From the NCBI GenBank assembly GCA_016218825.1, contig JACRCV010000064.1, positions 1 to 64,000 of the forward strand: a stretch of DNA of 64,000 nt. Direction: 5' to 3'. The first letter of the stretch is position 1. The number at the start of each line of letters is the position of its first letter. This DNA comes from Deltaproteobacteria bacterium (GTDB lineage: Bacteria; Myxococcota; XYA12-FULL-58-9). Below the pieces are notes generated by a model. That model made no database searches, was not told the DNA's origin, and saw only the letters and a list, made by a program, of their open reading frames with translations. Both the position numbers and the translations under genes were made by a program. Below are positions 8,202 to 17,868 of the stretch, piece after piece.

Positions 8202-9557
8202 TCACTGCGAGTCTTCGGACACCGGCAAGAGATCGTTCAAGAGCTCCGGCGGCGGTGGCGGCGGCGGCGCGCCGAACATGCCCTCCAGGCCGACCGACAG
8301 GGTGTGCGCCATGCCACCGTAGTCGCCGTTCGCGGACGGCAGCCCGAGGCCGGATTCGGGGGGCGCCGACGGACGGTAGATCGAGGTGGTGACCGTGAAC
8401 GGCTGCAGGTAGATGAAGGAGTAGCTGAACGTCATGGCCAGCCGCGGCGACAGGCGCCAGAAGGCGCCGAGGCCGGCGTCGATCTGGGTGTAGTCGAGGT
8501 TCACCGGGTGCACGGTTTCGTCCGGGATGTAGCGCGGGTCGTAGTCGACGCGCGCCGCGAGCTCGAGGTCGTCGCGAACCTCGCGGCCGAGCCGCACCCC
8601 CACCAGCCAGTCGTCGTGCGCGCCCTTCACCGACAGCTGCCGCCCCTCGATGAACTTCGGGGTCGCCTCGGTGACGGTCGCGAAGATCGCCCGCTGCCGG
8701 CTCTTGCGGGTGTACTGGAACAGCACCGCGGCCTTGTAGAGCCCGAGCTGCACCTCGCCCTCGGCGCTCGCCTGCCACGGCATCGGGTAGCGGACCTCGA
8801 CCTTGCCCTCGGGCGCGAGGTTGAAGCCGGGCAGCGCCCGTTGCAGCGACTCCGAGGTGTCGACGGTCGCGGTGCCCCGCAAGTAGAAGCCGCGCGGCAA
8901 GAGCAACCCGAGGCCGAAGCGCGCCCAGGGGACCGGTCGCACCCAGGCGCCGAACCCGGTCATCAGCGACCAGGCGTCCGCCTTCACGTGCTCGTGGCTC
9001 TCGAGGAGCGGGTCTTCGAGCGGCAACAACGGCGAGCCCGCCGGCAGCTTGCCGTTGACGAAGGCGCCGAGGTCGAGCGCGGTGTTCAGGCGCAGGAAGC
9101 CGTACATCGGTCCGGCGACCATCGCGGCGCCGAAGGTGTCGCCCAGCTGCAGCACCGGGCCGAGGACGGCCGCGCCGGTGATGAACATCGACCGGGTGCC
9201 GAAGTAGCGCTGCGGGCCCTCCTCGGGCCAGTCGGTCGCGAGCGCGGTGGGGCAGAAGACGCCGCCCACGAAGCGGAGGTGGTCGAAGAGAACCGGCGAG
9301 GCGAGGGTGATCGCCAGGTCCGGCCCCGGGGTCCAAAAGCCCACCGACTCGAACGCCGCGCCGGTGTTGGGGTCGAGCCCGGCCCGCGCGTAGGTGAGGT
9401 GGGCCACCGACAGCGTGGCCTCGACGTGCGTTTGATAGCCCTCGGGGCTCGCCGCCACCGCCGCCGGATTCCAGTACAGGCTGAAACCACTGGCGCGCGT
9501 CGGCCCGGAGAACACCCCGCCCGGCGGCATCGCCGCGGCCACCCGTATCCAGGTCAT
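8202..9557 (-). CDS. FadL/OmpP1-like outer-membrane channel
   Basis: From ATG 9557 the protein has 451 residues. Near its N-terminus it carries the FadL-type plug sequence SGFSLYWNPAAVAASPEG. Amphipathic strands follow, with repeated gaps of about 25-40 residues as expected for a 14-strand barrel. The family moves hydrophobic compounds across the outer membrane. The N-terminus is odd: no signal peptide follows the ATG, but the codons directly upstream are open and read FVLASALVAMTWIRVAAA, a good signal core without an ATG, GTG or TTG ahead of it. The true start is therefore probably further upstream, perhaps at a non-standard codon. A Pro run precedes the C-terminus (GAPPPPPPPELL), so the last strand does not end the protein. 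Confidence 0.7.
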   Translation of the reverse strand: MTWIRVAAAMPPGGVFSGPTRASGFSLYWNPAAVAASPEGYQTHVEATLSVAHLTYARAGLDPNTGAAFESVGFWTPGPDLAITLASPVLFDHLRFVGGVFCPTALATDWPEEGPQRYFGTRSMFITGAAVLGPVLQLGDTFGAAMVAGPMYGFLRLNTALDLGAFVNGKLPAGSPLLPLEDPLLESHEHVKADAWSLMTGFGAWVRPVPWARFGLGLLLPRGFYLRGTATVDTSESLQRALPGFNLAPEGKVEVRYPMPWQASAEGEVQLGLYKAAVLFQYTRKSRQRAIFATVTEATPKFIEGRQLSVKGAHDDWLVGVRLGREVRDDLELAARVDYDPRYIPDETVHPVNLDYTQIDAGLGAFWRLSPRLAMTFSYSFIYLQPFTVTTSIYRPSAPPESGLGLPSANGDYGGMAHTLSVGLEGMFGAPPPPPPPELLNDLLPVSEDSQ

Positions 9558-9646
9558 CGCGACCAGCGCGCTCGCGAGGACGAAGCGCGTCGCTGCCGTC
9601 GGCCACGCCGGGTGCCGCGGTCCCGGGTTCTTTCCGGCGGGCTCGT

Positions 9647-11803
9647 TCAGGCGGGTCTCCGACCGGCCGCGCGTCGTGCCCGCGCCAGCGCCAAGAGGAA
9701 GGCGGCGAGGCCGAGGAACGCCGCCGGGGATCGGGCGGCGGCGCAGCTGAAGGTCGAGTGCCGGTCGACGCCGAAGGCCGCCACCGCCTCGCTTTCGTTG
9801 CCGGCGGCGTCGGCGGCGAAGATCGTGACTCGGATCACCTCGTCCTCGGGCAGGCTGGCGCTGGCGAGCGTCAGACTGCGGCTGCGGCCGAGGTCGCCGG
9901 CGAACAGCGGCAGATCGACGCCGCCGTTCTTCTGGATGACGCCGACGCTGAAGCGCGCCACCAGCAGAGCGGCGGGCGTCAGGTCATCGACGGCCGAGAA
10001 GGCGATGACGGTGTCGCCTTCGGAGAGGATGCCTTTCGGCGACTGCTCGATCTGCAGCACCGGCGGGGTGCCGTCGACCACCAGGTGGACCTTGATCGGC
10101 GACGGGTCGCGGTTGTCGTTGAGGTCGATCGCGGTCACCACCAGGAGGTGCGAGCCGGGGGCCACGCCGCTGACCACGATCAAGGTGCCGCCGGTGGGCG
10201 CCGCGGTCGTCGCGACCCCGTCGAGCAGGACCTCGTGGCGCATGAACGCCGGCGGCGTGCTCTCGTCGACCGACGCGACCTCGAAGCTGACCCGCGCCGG
10301 CGACGGCTGCCTGGGTGGTTTCGACACCAGGGTGTGAGGCGGGACGTGGTCGGTGCGGTCGATGGGCCAGAGGTCGAGGTTGGCCTGGACCGAGTCGGGT
10401 CGCACGGTGATCGCCGCCAGGCGCACCGCCGCCGCCGAGGTCACGAACAGGCCGCTGCTGATGGCCAGCGGGCCGATCTTCTCGGCGTAGGTCGGCAGCA
10501 CGAAGTTCTGCAGCACGCCTTGGAGCGTCGCCGGGGAGAAGATCAGCTCGGCGCCGGCCGCCGCCTGCACCCGCAACGCCGAGGTGTCGACCTCGGTCAT
10601 CTCCAGCGTCAACGCCTGGGTGCTCTGGTCCATCGACACCCGCCCGCCGAAGGTTGCCGCCATCTGGGCGTAGATGTGCGCCGCCGGCGCCCCCGGCGCG
10701 GTGAGCGTGACGTCGGCAAACAGCGCCTCTGCGCTCACCTTGACGTGGTTGTCGACCGAGCCCGACAGGTCGACCGCCGGCGGTTCGGCGACCACCAAGG
10801 TCGAGCTCAAGGTCGCCCCCGGCGCGAGGGGCGCGAGCGCTTCGCTGAGGTTCAGGTCGTAGTCGCGGGTGTCGAAGCACAGCCACCCCGACAGCCACGC
10901 GGCGCGCACCGTGCGCTCCGTGAACGGCTGCGACAGCGCGACCTGGAGCATGCTGCCGCCGCTCGGGACCGGCGCCGGCTGGTCGGTCGCTTCGTTGGGG
11001 ATCGCCGAATCCGGCGGCAGGCAGGGGGCGACGCCGGCGACCGGGGTGGCGTTGGCCGCGAAGCGGGCGACGATGGCGCTCGGGTCGATGCCGATGGCCT
11101 CGGGGGCGGTGTCGAAGCGGATCCCGTAGAGCTCGACGCCGTTCGCGACCACGCCCATCACCGTGGTCTCCATGAACAGCGGCAGCTCGGTGCGCAGCGC
11201 GTCCTCGATCTTCGTGGTCACCAGGTCGAGGATCAACGTGCGCAACCAGTCGTACACCACCTGGAACACCTCGTCGTACAGGCCGCACTGGTCGAGCTGC
11301 ACCGCGGTCGAATACGGGTCCACGATGACGTCGGCGACGGTCACCGGCAACGACGGCTGGCAGCTGCTGACCGACGGCTCGATGCGGCCGTGGAACTCGA
11401 TCCCATGCGCCGACAAGGTCGCGGGACAGGTCGCGTCCGGCATCGCGCACAGCTGCATCTGCAGCTCGGACACCATCTCGACGTCGCCGGTGCCGTCCAC
11501 CTCGACGGCGCCGCTCGTGAGCCGGACCGCGATCGACCGCAGCGTGACGTGGATGGTCCCCGACAACGGCGTGATGACGGTGTTGTCGAAGCCGCTGGGG
11601 CAGGTCATCACCGTGTACGGCATCTGCGGCACTGGGATCTCGCTCGGCAGCTGCGCCGCGAGCACCCCCTGCAACAGACCCATCGCGCCCCGGTCGATGC
11701 GCGCCGCGATCGCCCCGGGAATGGCGTCCTTCGGACACGCCGCCCGCCCGGTGACCGGACTCGCGAAGAGCCCCACGGCAATGATCAGCCCAGCCAAACG
11801 CAT
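9647..11803 (-). CDS. Secreted protein with MYXO-CTERM-like sorting tail
   Basis: A 718-residue protein from ATG 11803, which lies before a clear signal peptide (LAGLIIAVGLFASPVTGRAA). The body is beta-rich with paired cysteines; residues around 570-640 look like a bacterial Ig-like domain (PPVLQIEQSPKGI). The tail FSCAAARSPAAFLGLAAFLL followed by ALARARRAAGRR has the MYXO-CTERM layout: a Cys, a hydrophobic helix and an Arg-rich end. In Myxococcota such tails direct processing and surface anchoring; this one has one Cys rather than the more usual Cys pair. It is followed by the FadL-like gene 89 bases downstream. Function unknown. Confidence 0.7.
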   Translation of the reverse strand: MRLAGLIIAVGLFASPVTGRAACPKDAIPGAIAARIDRGAMGLLQGVLAAQLPSEIPVPQMPYTVMTCPSGFDNTVITPLSGTIHVTLRSIAVRLTSGAVEVDGTGDVEMVSELQMQLCAMPDATCPATLSAHGIEFHGRIEPSVSSCQPSLPVTVADVIVDPYSTAVQLDQCGLYDEVFQVVYDWLRTLILDLVTTKIEDALRTELPLFMETTVMGVVANGVELYGIRFDTAPEAIGIDPSAIVARFAANATPVAGVAPCLPPDSAIPNEATDQPAPVPSGGSMLQVALSQPFTERTVRAAWLSGWLCFDTRDYDLNLSEALAPLAPGATLSSTLVVAEPPAVDLSGSVDNHVKVSAEALFADVTLTAPGAPAAHIYAQMAATFGGRVSMDQSTQALTLEMTEVDTSALRVQAAAGAELIFSPATLQGVLQNFVLPTYAEKIGPLAISSGLFVTSAAAVRLAAITVRPDSVQANLDLWPIDRTDHVPPHTLVSKPPRQPSPARVSFEVASVDESTPPAFMRHEVLLDGVATTAAPTGGTLIVVSGVAPGSHLLVVTAIDLNDNRDPSPIKVHLVVDGTPPVLQIEQSPKGILSEGDTVIAFSAVDDLTPAALLVARFSVGVIQKNGGVDLPLFAGDLGRSRSLTLASASLPEDEVIRVTIFAADAAGNESEAVAAFGVDRHSTFSCAAARSPAAFLGLAAFLLALARARRAAGRRPA

Positions 11804-11920
11804 CGAGCTCACCCTCGAGGGTGCCCAAGAACGACACCCCAAGACCTGATGGTTATCGACCAGTTCTTGACGCAGTCGCCACAAATATTTTCGAGAAAAC
11901 AGACAGTTAGATGCAATGCG

Positions 11921-12739
11921 TCAAGCGTTGACGCGGGGTTTTGGGGCATCGAAGAGGGGGGCGAGCGCGGCGGGGTCGTTGCTCATGATGCCGTCGACGC
12001 CTTTCGCGAGCCAGGTCTTCGCGCTCTTGGGGTCGTCGAGGGTGAACAGGTGGACTTCGAGGCCGCTGGCGTGGGCTTTACGGATGACGGCGCGGGTGGT
12101 GATGGGCAGTAGGCCGAAGAGGACGGCGGGGTCGGAGGGTGGGATCTGCAGCGCCCGGCCGCGAAGCTCCTCGACCGAGCGGCGGAGGTACGTGGCCTTG
12201 ATGAACCTCGCGACCTGACCCACCGACAGCCCCAGCGCGCAGCCGGGCCTCGCAGCTTCGAGCTCGGTCATGATGGCGTCGTCGGAGGCGGCGAGCAGGA
12301 CGTTCGCCGGGTCGTGGCCCTCGAGGAGGTCGAGGACCGGGCGGATCATGGTCGGCTGTCGTTGTTTGATCTCGATGTTGAAGGCGGCGTCCGGAAACGC
12401 CGCCAGGACCTCGGAGAGCAGCGGCAGCCGGCAGCCCTGGTCGCGGAACGGGAACACCTGGTCGCCGCGGGTGAAGTGGTAGCCGGCGTCGAGGTCGGCG
12501 AGCTCGCTGTAGGTCTTGTCGCGCACCGGCCCGGTGCCGTTGGTGGTGCGGTCGACCGTGGCGTCGTGGATCACGACGACCTGGCCGTCCCGGCTCAGGT
12601 GGACGTCGAGCTCCAACACCGGGGCGCCGAGGCGATGGCCGAGCTCGAAGGCGTCCCAGGTGTTTTCCGGGGCGAAGGCCGAGGCGCCGCGATGCGCGAA
12701 CAGCAGCGGCCGTCGCAGCGCCGGGAAGATCTGGGCCAT
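11921..12739 (-). CDS. Glycerophosphodiester phosphodiesterase
   Basis: A 272-residue enzyme that cleaves deacylated phospholipids into glycerol-3-phosphate and an alcohol. GDPD motifs are complete: AHRGASAFAPENT with catalytic H16 and R17, ELDVHLSRDG with metal ligands E43 and D45, the second catalytic His in VVIHDATVDRTTNG (H58), and later EIKQ and the LFTLDDPKSAKTWLAKGVDG strand-helix pattern. No signal peptide is visible, so it is probably cytoplasmic. The ATG overlaps the preceding gene's stop (TGATG), an arrangement that couples its translation to the beta-helix lipoprotein. That partner does not suggest a metabolic link. Confidence 0.9.
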   Translation of the reverse strand: MAQIFPALRRPLLFAHRGASAFAPENTWDAFELGHRLGAPVLELDVHLSRDGQVVVIHDATVDRTTNGTGPVRDKTYSELADLDAGYHFTRGDQVFPFRDQGCRLPLLSEVLAAFPDAAFNIEIKQRQPTMIRPVLDLLEGHDPANVLLAASDDAIMTELEAARPGCALGLSVGQVARFIKATYLRRSVEELRGRALQIPPSDPAVLFGLLPITTRAVIRKAHASGLEVHLFTLDDPKSAKTWLAKGVDGIMSNDPAALAPLFDAPKPRVNA

Positions 12740-15700
12740 CAGAACGCCGGGACCGGGCAAGTCGTCGTCGTCACCTCGTCGGCGCCGATGTCGAGGGTGC
12801 CGTTTTGCCCGGGCCGCGGCTCGCCGTCGATGTCGGCCGCGGCGCTCTCCGCCGGGTCACCGGTTCCGATGAGGTCGGTGACCCCGGCTGAGGTCGGGTC
12901 GAGGTGCACGCCGTCGGCACACAGCGGCGCGGTGACCAAGGCAACGGGGCACCAGCCGGTGAGGATACACACGGTGTCCGTGACGCAATCGATGATCGAG
13001 CCCGAGCGCACGCCGTAGCCGCAGACGCTGCCGGCGCCGTTGGTGTCGAGCACGAAGGCGTTCGTCAGGCGGACGGCGACGCTCAGGACGGGCGGGTCGA
13101 CGCTCAGCACGGCGTTGTCGTCGACGAGGGCGTACTTCGTGGCTTCGCCTTCGCCCGTGAGGATGAGGTTGTTGGCGAGGAGGACCGCCGGAGTGGAGCT
13201 CGGATCGCGGACGATCGCGATGCCGGTGGTGTGGTTCGGCGGCACGCAGATGCTGTTGCCGAAATCGTTGGCGCAGCGCCCGCCGTGGATGGTGTTGTGC
13301 ACCAGGCTCACGGCGCCGTTCTCGAGCTTGACGCCGATGGAGGTCCAGGGGGGGGAGCCTCCCAACGCCGGCCCGGTGAGCACCGCGTTGTCGACGACGC
13401 GCACGATGTCGGCGGCGGCGGGGGCACTGAGCGGCGCATGGTCGAGGTGGATGCCGACCATCTCGGAGAACGTCGGCGAGCCGAACGCGTAGATGAGGTT
13501 GCCGCGGATCTCGAGATCTGCCGACGCCAACGCCAACGCCGGCGCCGCGATGTCCTTCGAGTACCGGCCGTCTCGGATCGCGGTGTTGCGCCCTTTGCTC
13601 AGCGACGTCGACGCGACGTGGGCGTTTGCCGGCGTCGGCCCGAAGAGGTTGTCGGCGATGCTCGTCGTCGCGGTGTCGAGCAGCCACACTTGATGCAGCT
13701 CGCTGAGGTCCGTCGCGCCGGCGAGGCTCAGCAGACAACCGTAGGTGTTCTCTGCGACCAGCGCACCGTTCGTCCCCAGCAACAACGTGCAGGCGGCGAG
13801 CGACGCCGCGCCCGCCGGTTGGGTGAAGGCCCCCTGCAGCTTGTTCGCCGTGACCTCGAGGGCGGCCGAGCCCCAGAACGGCGGGGCCGCGGCGTGTGGG
13901 TCGCCGTCGATGTAGTCCGCCATCGCCGTCGTCGCGCTGGCGCCGGTGCCGGTGAAGGCCGAGATCGAGTTGCCGCTGACGCCGAGCCCGGTGGTCGCGA
14001 GCGACCAGATCCCGGCCAGGGTGTCGGGGACGCCGCTCGCGCCCGCGTAGCCGGTGTTCAGCACGATCTGATTGCCGTCGACTTGGGCTTGCTCTGCGCC
14101 CACCACCAACACCCCGACCAGAGCTCCCGGGGCGACCGGCGAGGCGTTGGCCTGAACCGAGACGTTGGTCCCGCGGATCACCAGGGTGTAGGTCGGGACG
14201 TCGACCACCGGCGTCGGCGGTGACACGCTCTCATCCTGGAGGCCGACCATGATGCCGACGGCGTTGGCCGCGGCGAAAAGCGTCGAGCCTTGGTAGGCGC
14301 TGATGGTGATGCCGCGGTCGACGCCGCTCACGATCTGGGTGCCGTCGCTCTTCGCCGTCCACACGCCGGTGCTGCGGCGGGTGCCGCTCGCGCCGATGGT
14401 GACCGGCTGACCGCCGGCGACGCTCGTGACGCGGGAGTCGGAAGAATCGAAGAAGGCGATGCCCACCGCGGTGTCGACGAAGTTGCCGACGATCACCCGG
14501 GTGCCGCCGACGCTGACGCGCGTCGAGCCGTCGCAGACGCTGCCCTGCAAACAGCTGTCGATGGTGAGGTCGAGGCAGTTGCCGTCGAGGATGCCGAACA
14601 CCTCGCTCTTGGATGGGGCGTTGTCCGCGGCCTCCACGGTGATGGAGCTCGGCCCCCGCGGACCGGCGCCGAGGATGACGTCCCGCGACCAGCGCAGCCG
14701 GAGCCCGACCGCGACGCTGGCGTCGACCGCGAGGCCGGTGATCGTGATCCCGGAGAGCGTCGACGAGGCGCCCCGCAGCCCTTCGAGAGCGACGCCGACC
14801 GCGGCCCGCGCGACACCGGGGAGGAAGATCTCGCTGTTCGTCAGCGTCAAGGTCGAGAGCGCGCCTCGTGCCCCCAGCGTCCAGGCCTTGAGCCCCGGGG
14901 CCGACGTGAGCTTCGCCCCTTGGCCGTCGGCGCCCAAGCGGCTGGCGTCGATGGTGAACGACGCGTCGTCACCGAGGACCAGCGAGCAGTCGCTCGTGCA
15001 AGCGTTGCCGCGGTAGACCACGACGCGCCGCAACACCGCGCCGTTCCCCGGCAGAAACACGATCCCGTGGACGCTCTGGCTCTCGATGGCGCTCCTCGCG
15101 TCCGCGGCCTCGGTCCAGTTTTCGGCGCCGGTGTCCGCCAGGCCGCCGACGACCTCGATCCCGGCGCCGATTTGCAGCTGGTCCTCGACGTACGCGGTCC
15201 CGGGGGCCGTTTGGTAGACGCTCACCCGGGTCAGGCCGAAGTCTCGGGCCGCCGACAAGCCGTCGGCGATCGTGCACCAGGGCGTGTCCTTGAGGCCGTT
15301 GCCGCCCGCCGTCGCCAGCTCCGGTGTGAGGCTCAGGCAGCTCACGCCGCTTGCCGCCTGGCGGACATGCGCGCCCACCGAGATGATGCCGATGCTCGCG
15401 GTCACGGTGTCGGTCCCGTGGCCGTCCGAGACCGTGAGGCTCACGGAGCAGCTGGTCGCCGGCCCGGCGGTGGTCAAGGCGAGCTGCGCCGCGTCGGTCA
15501 CCGCCGGCGGCGTCGCGACGCAATCGCCGCTGAGCGTCCAGGCATAGGTGAGCGGGTCGCCGTCGAGGTCGTCGGAGTCGCCGCCGTCGATGAGCACCGC
15601 GTTGTCGGCGGCGAGGAGGAGGTCGGGCGCACCCGAGATCGCGGCGGTGGGCGGGGCGTTGCAGATCTGGTCGGCGAGACAGGTCCTCGGGGTCTCGCAC

Positions 15701-15900
15701 GCCGGACCGCCGAAGGTCCGCGTCTCGCCGCACTTGCACATCGCCTGCTCGGGGGCGAGAAAGCAGGTCTCGCCGACGCCGCAGGGCCCGAGGCCGTCGT
15801 TCGCGTCACAGGCCGGGCTCATCGCCAGGGCGTACGGCTGATAGCGGCAACCCCCGCCAAGCAGCGTCAAACACAGCGCGACGCGGACGTGACTTCGCAC
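12739..15900 (-). CDS. Large lipoprotein with PKD-like domain and right-handed beta-helix
   Basis: A 1,053-residue protein. The GTG at 15900 follows GGAGG by seven bases and opens a lipoprotein signal, VRVALCLTLLGGGC, with lipidated C18. Order of parts: a Cys-rich EGF-like segment at about 25-75, a PKD/Ig-like domain at about 78-160 (DLDGDPLTYAWTLSGDC), then a long stretch of short beta-helix rungs with many 'xNxI' and 'VxNNxL' turns (VRGNLIYAFGS, LLANNLILTGEG). It ends with LDIGADEV, the usual terminator of this class of beta-helix surface proteins. Such proteins bind or cut polysaccharide, or act as adhesins; no catalytic residues can be assigned here. Confidence 0.75.
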   Translation of the reverse strand: MRSHVRVALCLTLLGGGCRYQPYALAMSPACDANDGLGPCGVGETCFLAPEQAMCKCGETRTFGGPACETPRTCLADQICNAPPTAAISGAPDLLLAADNAVLIDGGDSDDLDGDPLTYAWTLSGDCVATPPAVTDAAQLALTTAGPATSCSVSLTVSDGHGTDTVTASIGIISVGAHVRQAASGVSCLSLTPELATAGGNGLKDTPWCTIADGLSAARDFGLTRVSVYQTAPGTAYVEDQLQIGAGIEVVGGLADTGAENWTEAADARSAIESQSVHGIVFLPGNGAVLRRVVVYRGNACTSDCSLVLGDDASFTIDASRLGADGQGAKLTSAPGLKAWTLGARGALSTLTLTNSEIFLPGVARAAVGVALEGLRGASSTLSGITITGLAVDASVAVGLRLRWSRDVILGAGPRGPSSITVEAADNAPSKSEVFGILDGNCLDLTIDSCLQGSVCDGSTRVSVGGTRVIVGNFVDTAVGIAFFDSSDSRVTSVAGGQPVTIGASGTRRSTGVWTAKSDGTQIVSGVDRGITISAYQGSTLFAAANAVGIMVGLQDESVSPPTPVVDVPTYTLVIRGTNVSVQANASPVAPGALVGVLVVGAEQAQVDGNQIVLNTGYAGASGVPDTLAGIWSLATTGLGVSGNSISAFTGTGASATTAMADYIDGDPHAAAPPFWGSAALEVTANKLQGAFTQPAGAASLAACTLLLGTNGALVAENTYGCLLSLAGATDLSELHQVWLLDTATTSIADNLFGPTPANAHVASTSLSKGRNTAIRDGRYSKDIAAPALALASADLEIRGNLIYAFGSPTFSEMVGIHLDHAPLSAPAAADIVRVVDNAVLTGPALGGSPPWTSIGVKLENGAVSLVHNTIHGGRCANDFGNSICVPPNHTTGIAIVRDPSSTPAVLLANNLILTGEGEATKYALVDDNAVLSVDPPVLSVAVRLTNAFVLDTNGAGSVCGYGVRSGSIIDCVTDTVCILTGWCPVALVTAPLCADGVHLDPTSAGVTDLIGTGDPAESAAADIDGEPRPGQNGTLDIGADEVTTTTCPVPAF

Positions 15901-15992
15901 GGCGGACCTCCACCCATGTCCCCGGACTGCAATCCCTGCTCCCGATGCCACCGCAGGAAGCTTAGCCTGCGCGGTGCGCGGATGCACGTCGC

Positions 15993-17597
15993 TCAGCGGG
16001 TGGCGACGACCAGCGGCGCCGCGTGGGGGCTGGTGGCGGGGTTGGCGTCGGCGTTCGCGATCAGGTCGGCGGCGGCGTCGCGGGCGGCGGCGACGGTGCA
16101 GCGGTCGTGGCGGCCGGCCTCGCGCAAGAGCACGCCGGCGGCGTCGAGCCGGGCGAGCTTGCGCAAGCCCTCGATCGCGGCGCGGCGCGTGGAGCACAGG
16201 CCTTCGGCCAGCTGGGCGGTGTAGATCGCAGCCCAATCGAGGGGCTCCGACGTCGGGGTCTTCTCGAGCCGCGCCACGATCCACATCCGCGCGGTGTCGG
16301 GGCTCGCCGGCGAGATCGCGCGCTTCGCGAGCGCCGCGGCCGCCTTGTCGCGCAGGTAATCGACCACCAACGAGTCGGCGACCGGGCGGGTCTTCGGGAA
16401 GGCGTAGGCGTCGGCGACGACCTCGGCGATGAACGCCAGGTGCTCGTCGGGGGCGCTGCCCTTCTGCAGGAAGTCCTCGTAGCGCTTCAGCTCCTCCTTG
16501 AGGTCCAACACCGCCCGCGCCCGCAGGGCCGCGGCCGCTCCCAGATGAATCGCGTCGAGCTGCGCGAGCCGTGCTTCAGGGGAGTCGGGCGCGAAGGCCA
16601 CCGCTTGCAGGCACTCTCTGGCCTGGGCGAGCTCGCCGGCGCGGGTCAGCGCCAACGCTTGATAGAGACGCTCGCGGCCGTTGGCCTCGCGCAACGCCGG
16701 GTCGGCGCGCAAGAGCTCGGCGAACAGCGCCAGCGCCCGGCACGACAGGTCGGTCCCGGCGATCGCGTGGCTCTCGCGCAGCACCAACTCGAGCTCGCCG
16801 GAGACCTCGACGCCGTGGGCGACGAGGGTCTTGAGCGCGGTCGCGGCGCGGCGGAAGTCGTGGCTCGCGAGCGCGGCGCGCGCTGCGTTCTTCTCGTGGC
16901 TCTGCCACAGGTGCTTGATGCCGGCGTAGGCGCCGCCGCCGACCGCGAGGGCCGCGAGCGCCACGGCGCACACCAGCTGCCGCACGTGCTGCCGGCGCAA
17001 GGTCGCGAGCTGCGCGAGCTTCTGGCCGCGGTACGGCAGCGTCACCGCGTCTTTGGTGGTGATGACGGTCTCGCCGTCTTGGGTGGCGAAGCGCGGCAGC
17101 GAGAAGATCGTGACCGGCTCGCTGACGCCCTTCAAGGAGCGCTGGCCCAGGAACTCGAGCGGGATGTTGTTGCGGTTCATCGTCAGGTAGGTGCTGCCGG
17201 AGATGTAGATCTCGTCGCGCGGCGTCTCCGCCTCGATGCGCGCCGCGACGTTGACGCCCTCGCCGAACACGTCGCCACGGGTGATGCGCACCTCGCCGAC
17301 GTTCACCGCGATGCGCAGGTGCAGCTGCTCGTCGCTCGGCCGGCCCTGGTTCAGCTCCGCCAACCGATCTTGCACCGCCATCGCCGCTTCCACCGCGCGG
17401 GTCGGCGACGAGAAGGTCGCGAGCACCGCGTCGCCGATCTCCTTCACCACCGTGCCGCTGAAACGCTTCAAGATCGGATGCACGATCTCGGCGTGACGCT
17501 CGAGGAGCGCCGCGTTCTCTTCATAGGTCTGGCGGCTCGTCCGCTGGGTGTAACCCACGATGTCGGTGAACATCACTGCCAAGATCTTGGTCTTCAT
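15993..17597 (-). CDS. Membrane-anchored class III adenylate cyclase
   Basis: A 534-residue protein. Residues 5-175 are a class III cyclase domain with everything needed for activity: metal ligands D12 (FTDIVGYT) and D56 (KEIGDAVLATF), adenine-selecting K52 and D109, and transition-state N116 and R120 in GEGVNVAARIEAET. This points to cAMP rather than cGMP. One transmembrane helix lies at about 205-228. The C-terminal 300 residues are Ala/Leu-rich helical hairpins, probably TPR-like, and would face the periplasm if the cyclase is cytoplasmic. Catalytic-domain-first order is the reverse of the usual sensor-then-cyclase layout. About 270 bases separate it from lipA, so it probably has its own promoter. 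Confidence 0.88.
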   Translation of the reverse strand: MKTKILAVMFTDIVGYTQRTSRQTYEENAALLERHAEIVHPILKRFSGTVVKEIGDAVLATFSSPTRAVEAAMAVQDRLAELNQGRPSDEQLHLRIAVNVGEVRITRGDVFGEGVNVAARIEAETPRDEIYISGSTYLTMNRNNIPLEFLGQRSLKGVSEPVTIFSLPRFATQDGETVITTKDAVTLPYRGQKLAQLATLRRQHVRQLVCAVALAALAVGGGAYAGIKHLWQSHEKNAARAALASHDFRRAATALKTLVAHGVEVSGELELVLRESHAIAGTDLSCRALALFAELLRADPALREANGRERLYQALALTRAGELAQARECLQAVAFAPDSPEARLAQLDAIHLGAAAALRARAVLDLKEELKRYEDFLQKGSAPDEHLAFIAEVVADAYAFPKTRPVADSLVVDYLRDKAAAALAKRAISPASPDTARMWIVARLEKTPTSEPLDWAAIYTAQLAEGLCSTRRAAIEGLRKLARLDAAGVLLREAGRHDRCTVAAARDAAADLIANADANPATSPHAAPLVVATR

Positions 17598-17868
17598 CGC
17601 ACCCTCCGAAGGCGCGCGCGCACGCGCCTACAGGGCCGAACCTATGCCCACCTCCGATCCCCACCAAATTTTCTGCAAGTAGTTCCATAACAAATACATG
17701 CGCTTACACTGTGGGCGCGGGTGGGATATCGATCCGAACGGCGCAAAACAACGACCGAATTTGGCCGGTCAGGGGGCGCCGGTGGCGACGTGGGACCTGG
17801 TCGCGGGTGAGGGTGGGTGTCGGGGGTGCGGCTGCGCTCGACCGCGCCTGGGCGACGCGGTTGGCGCG

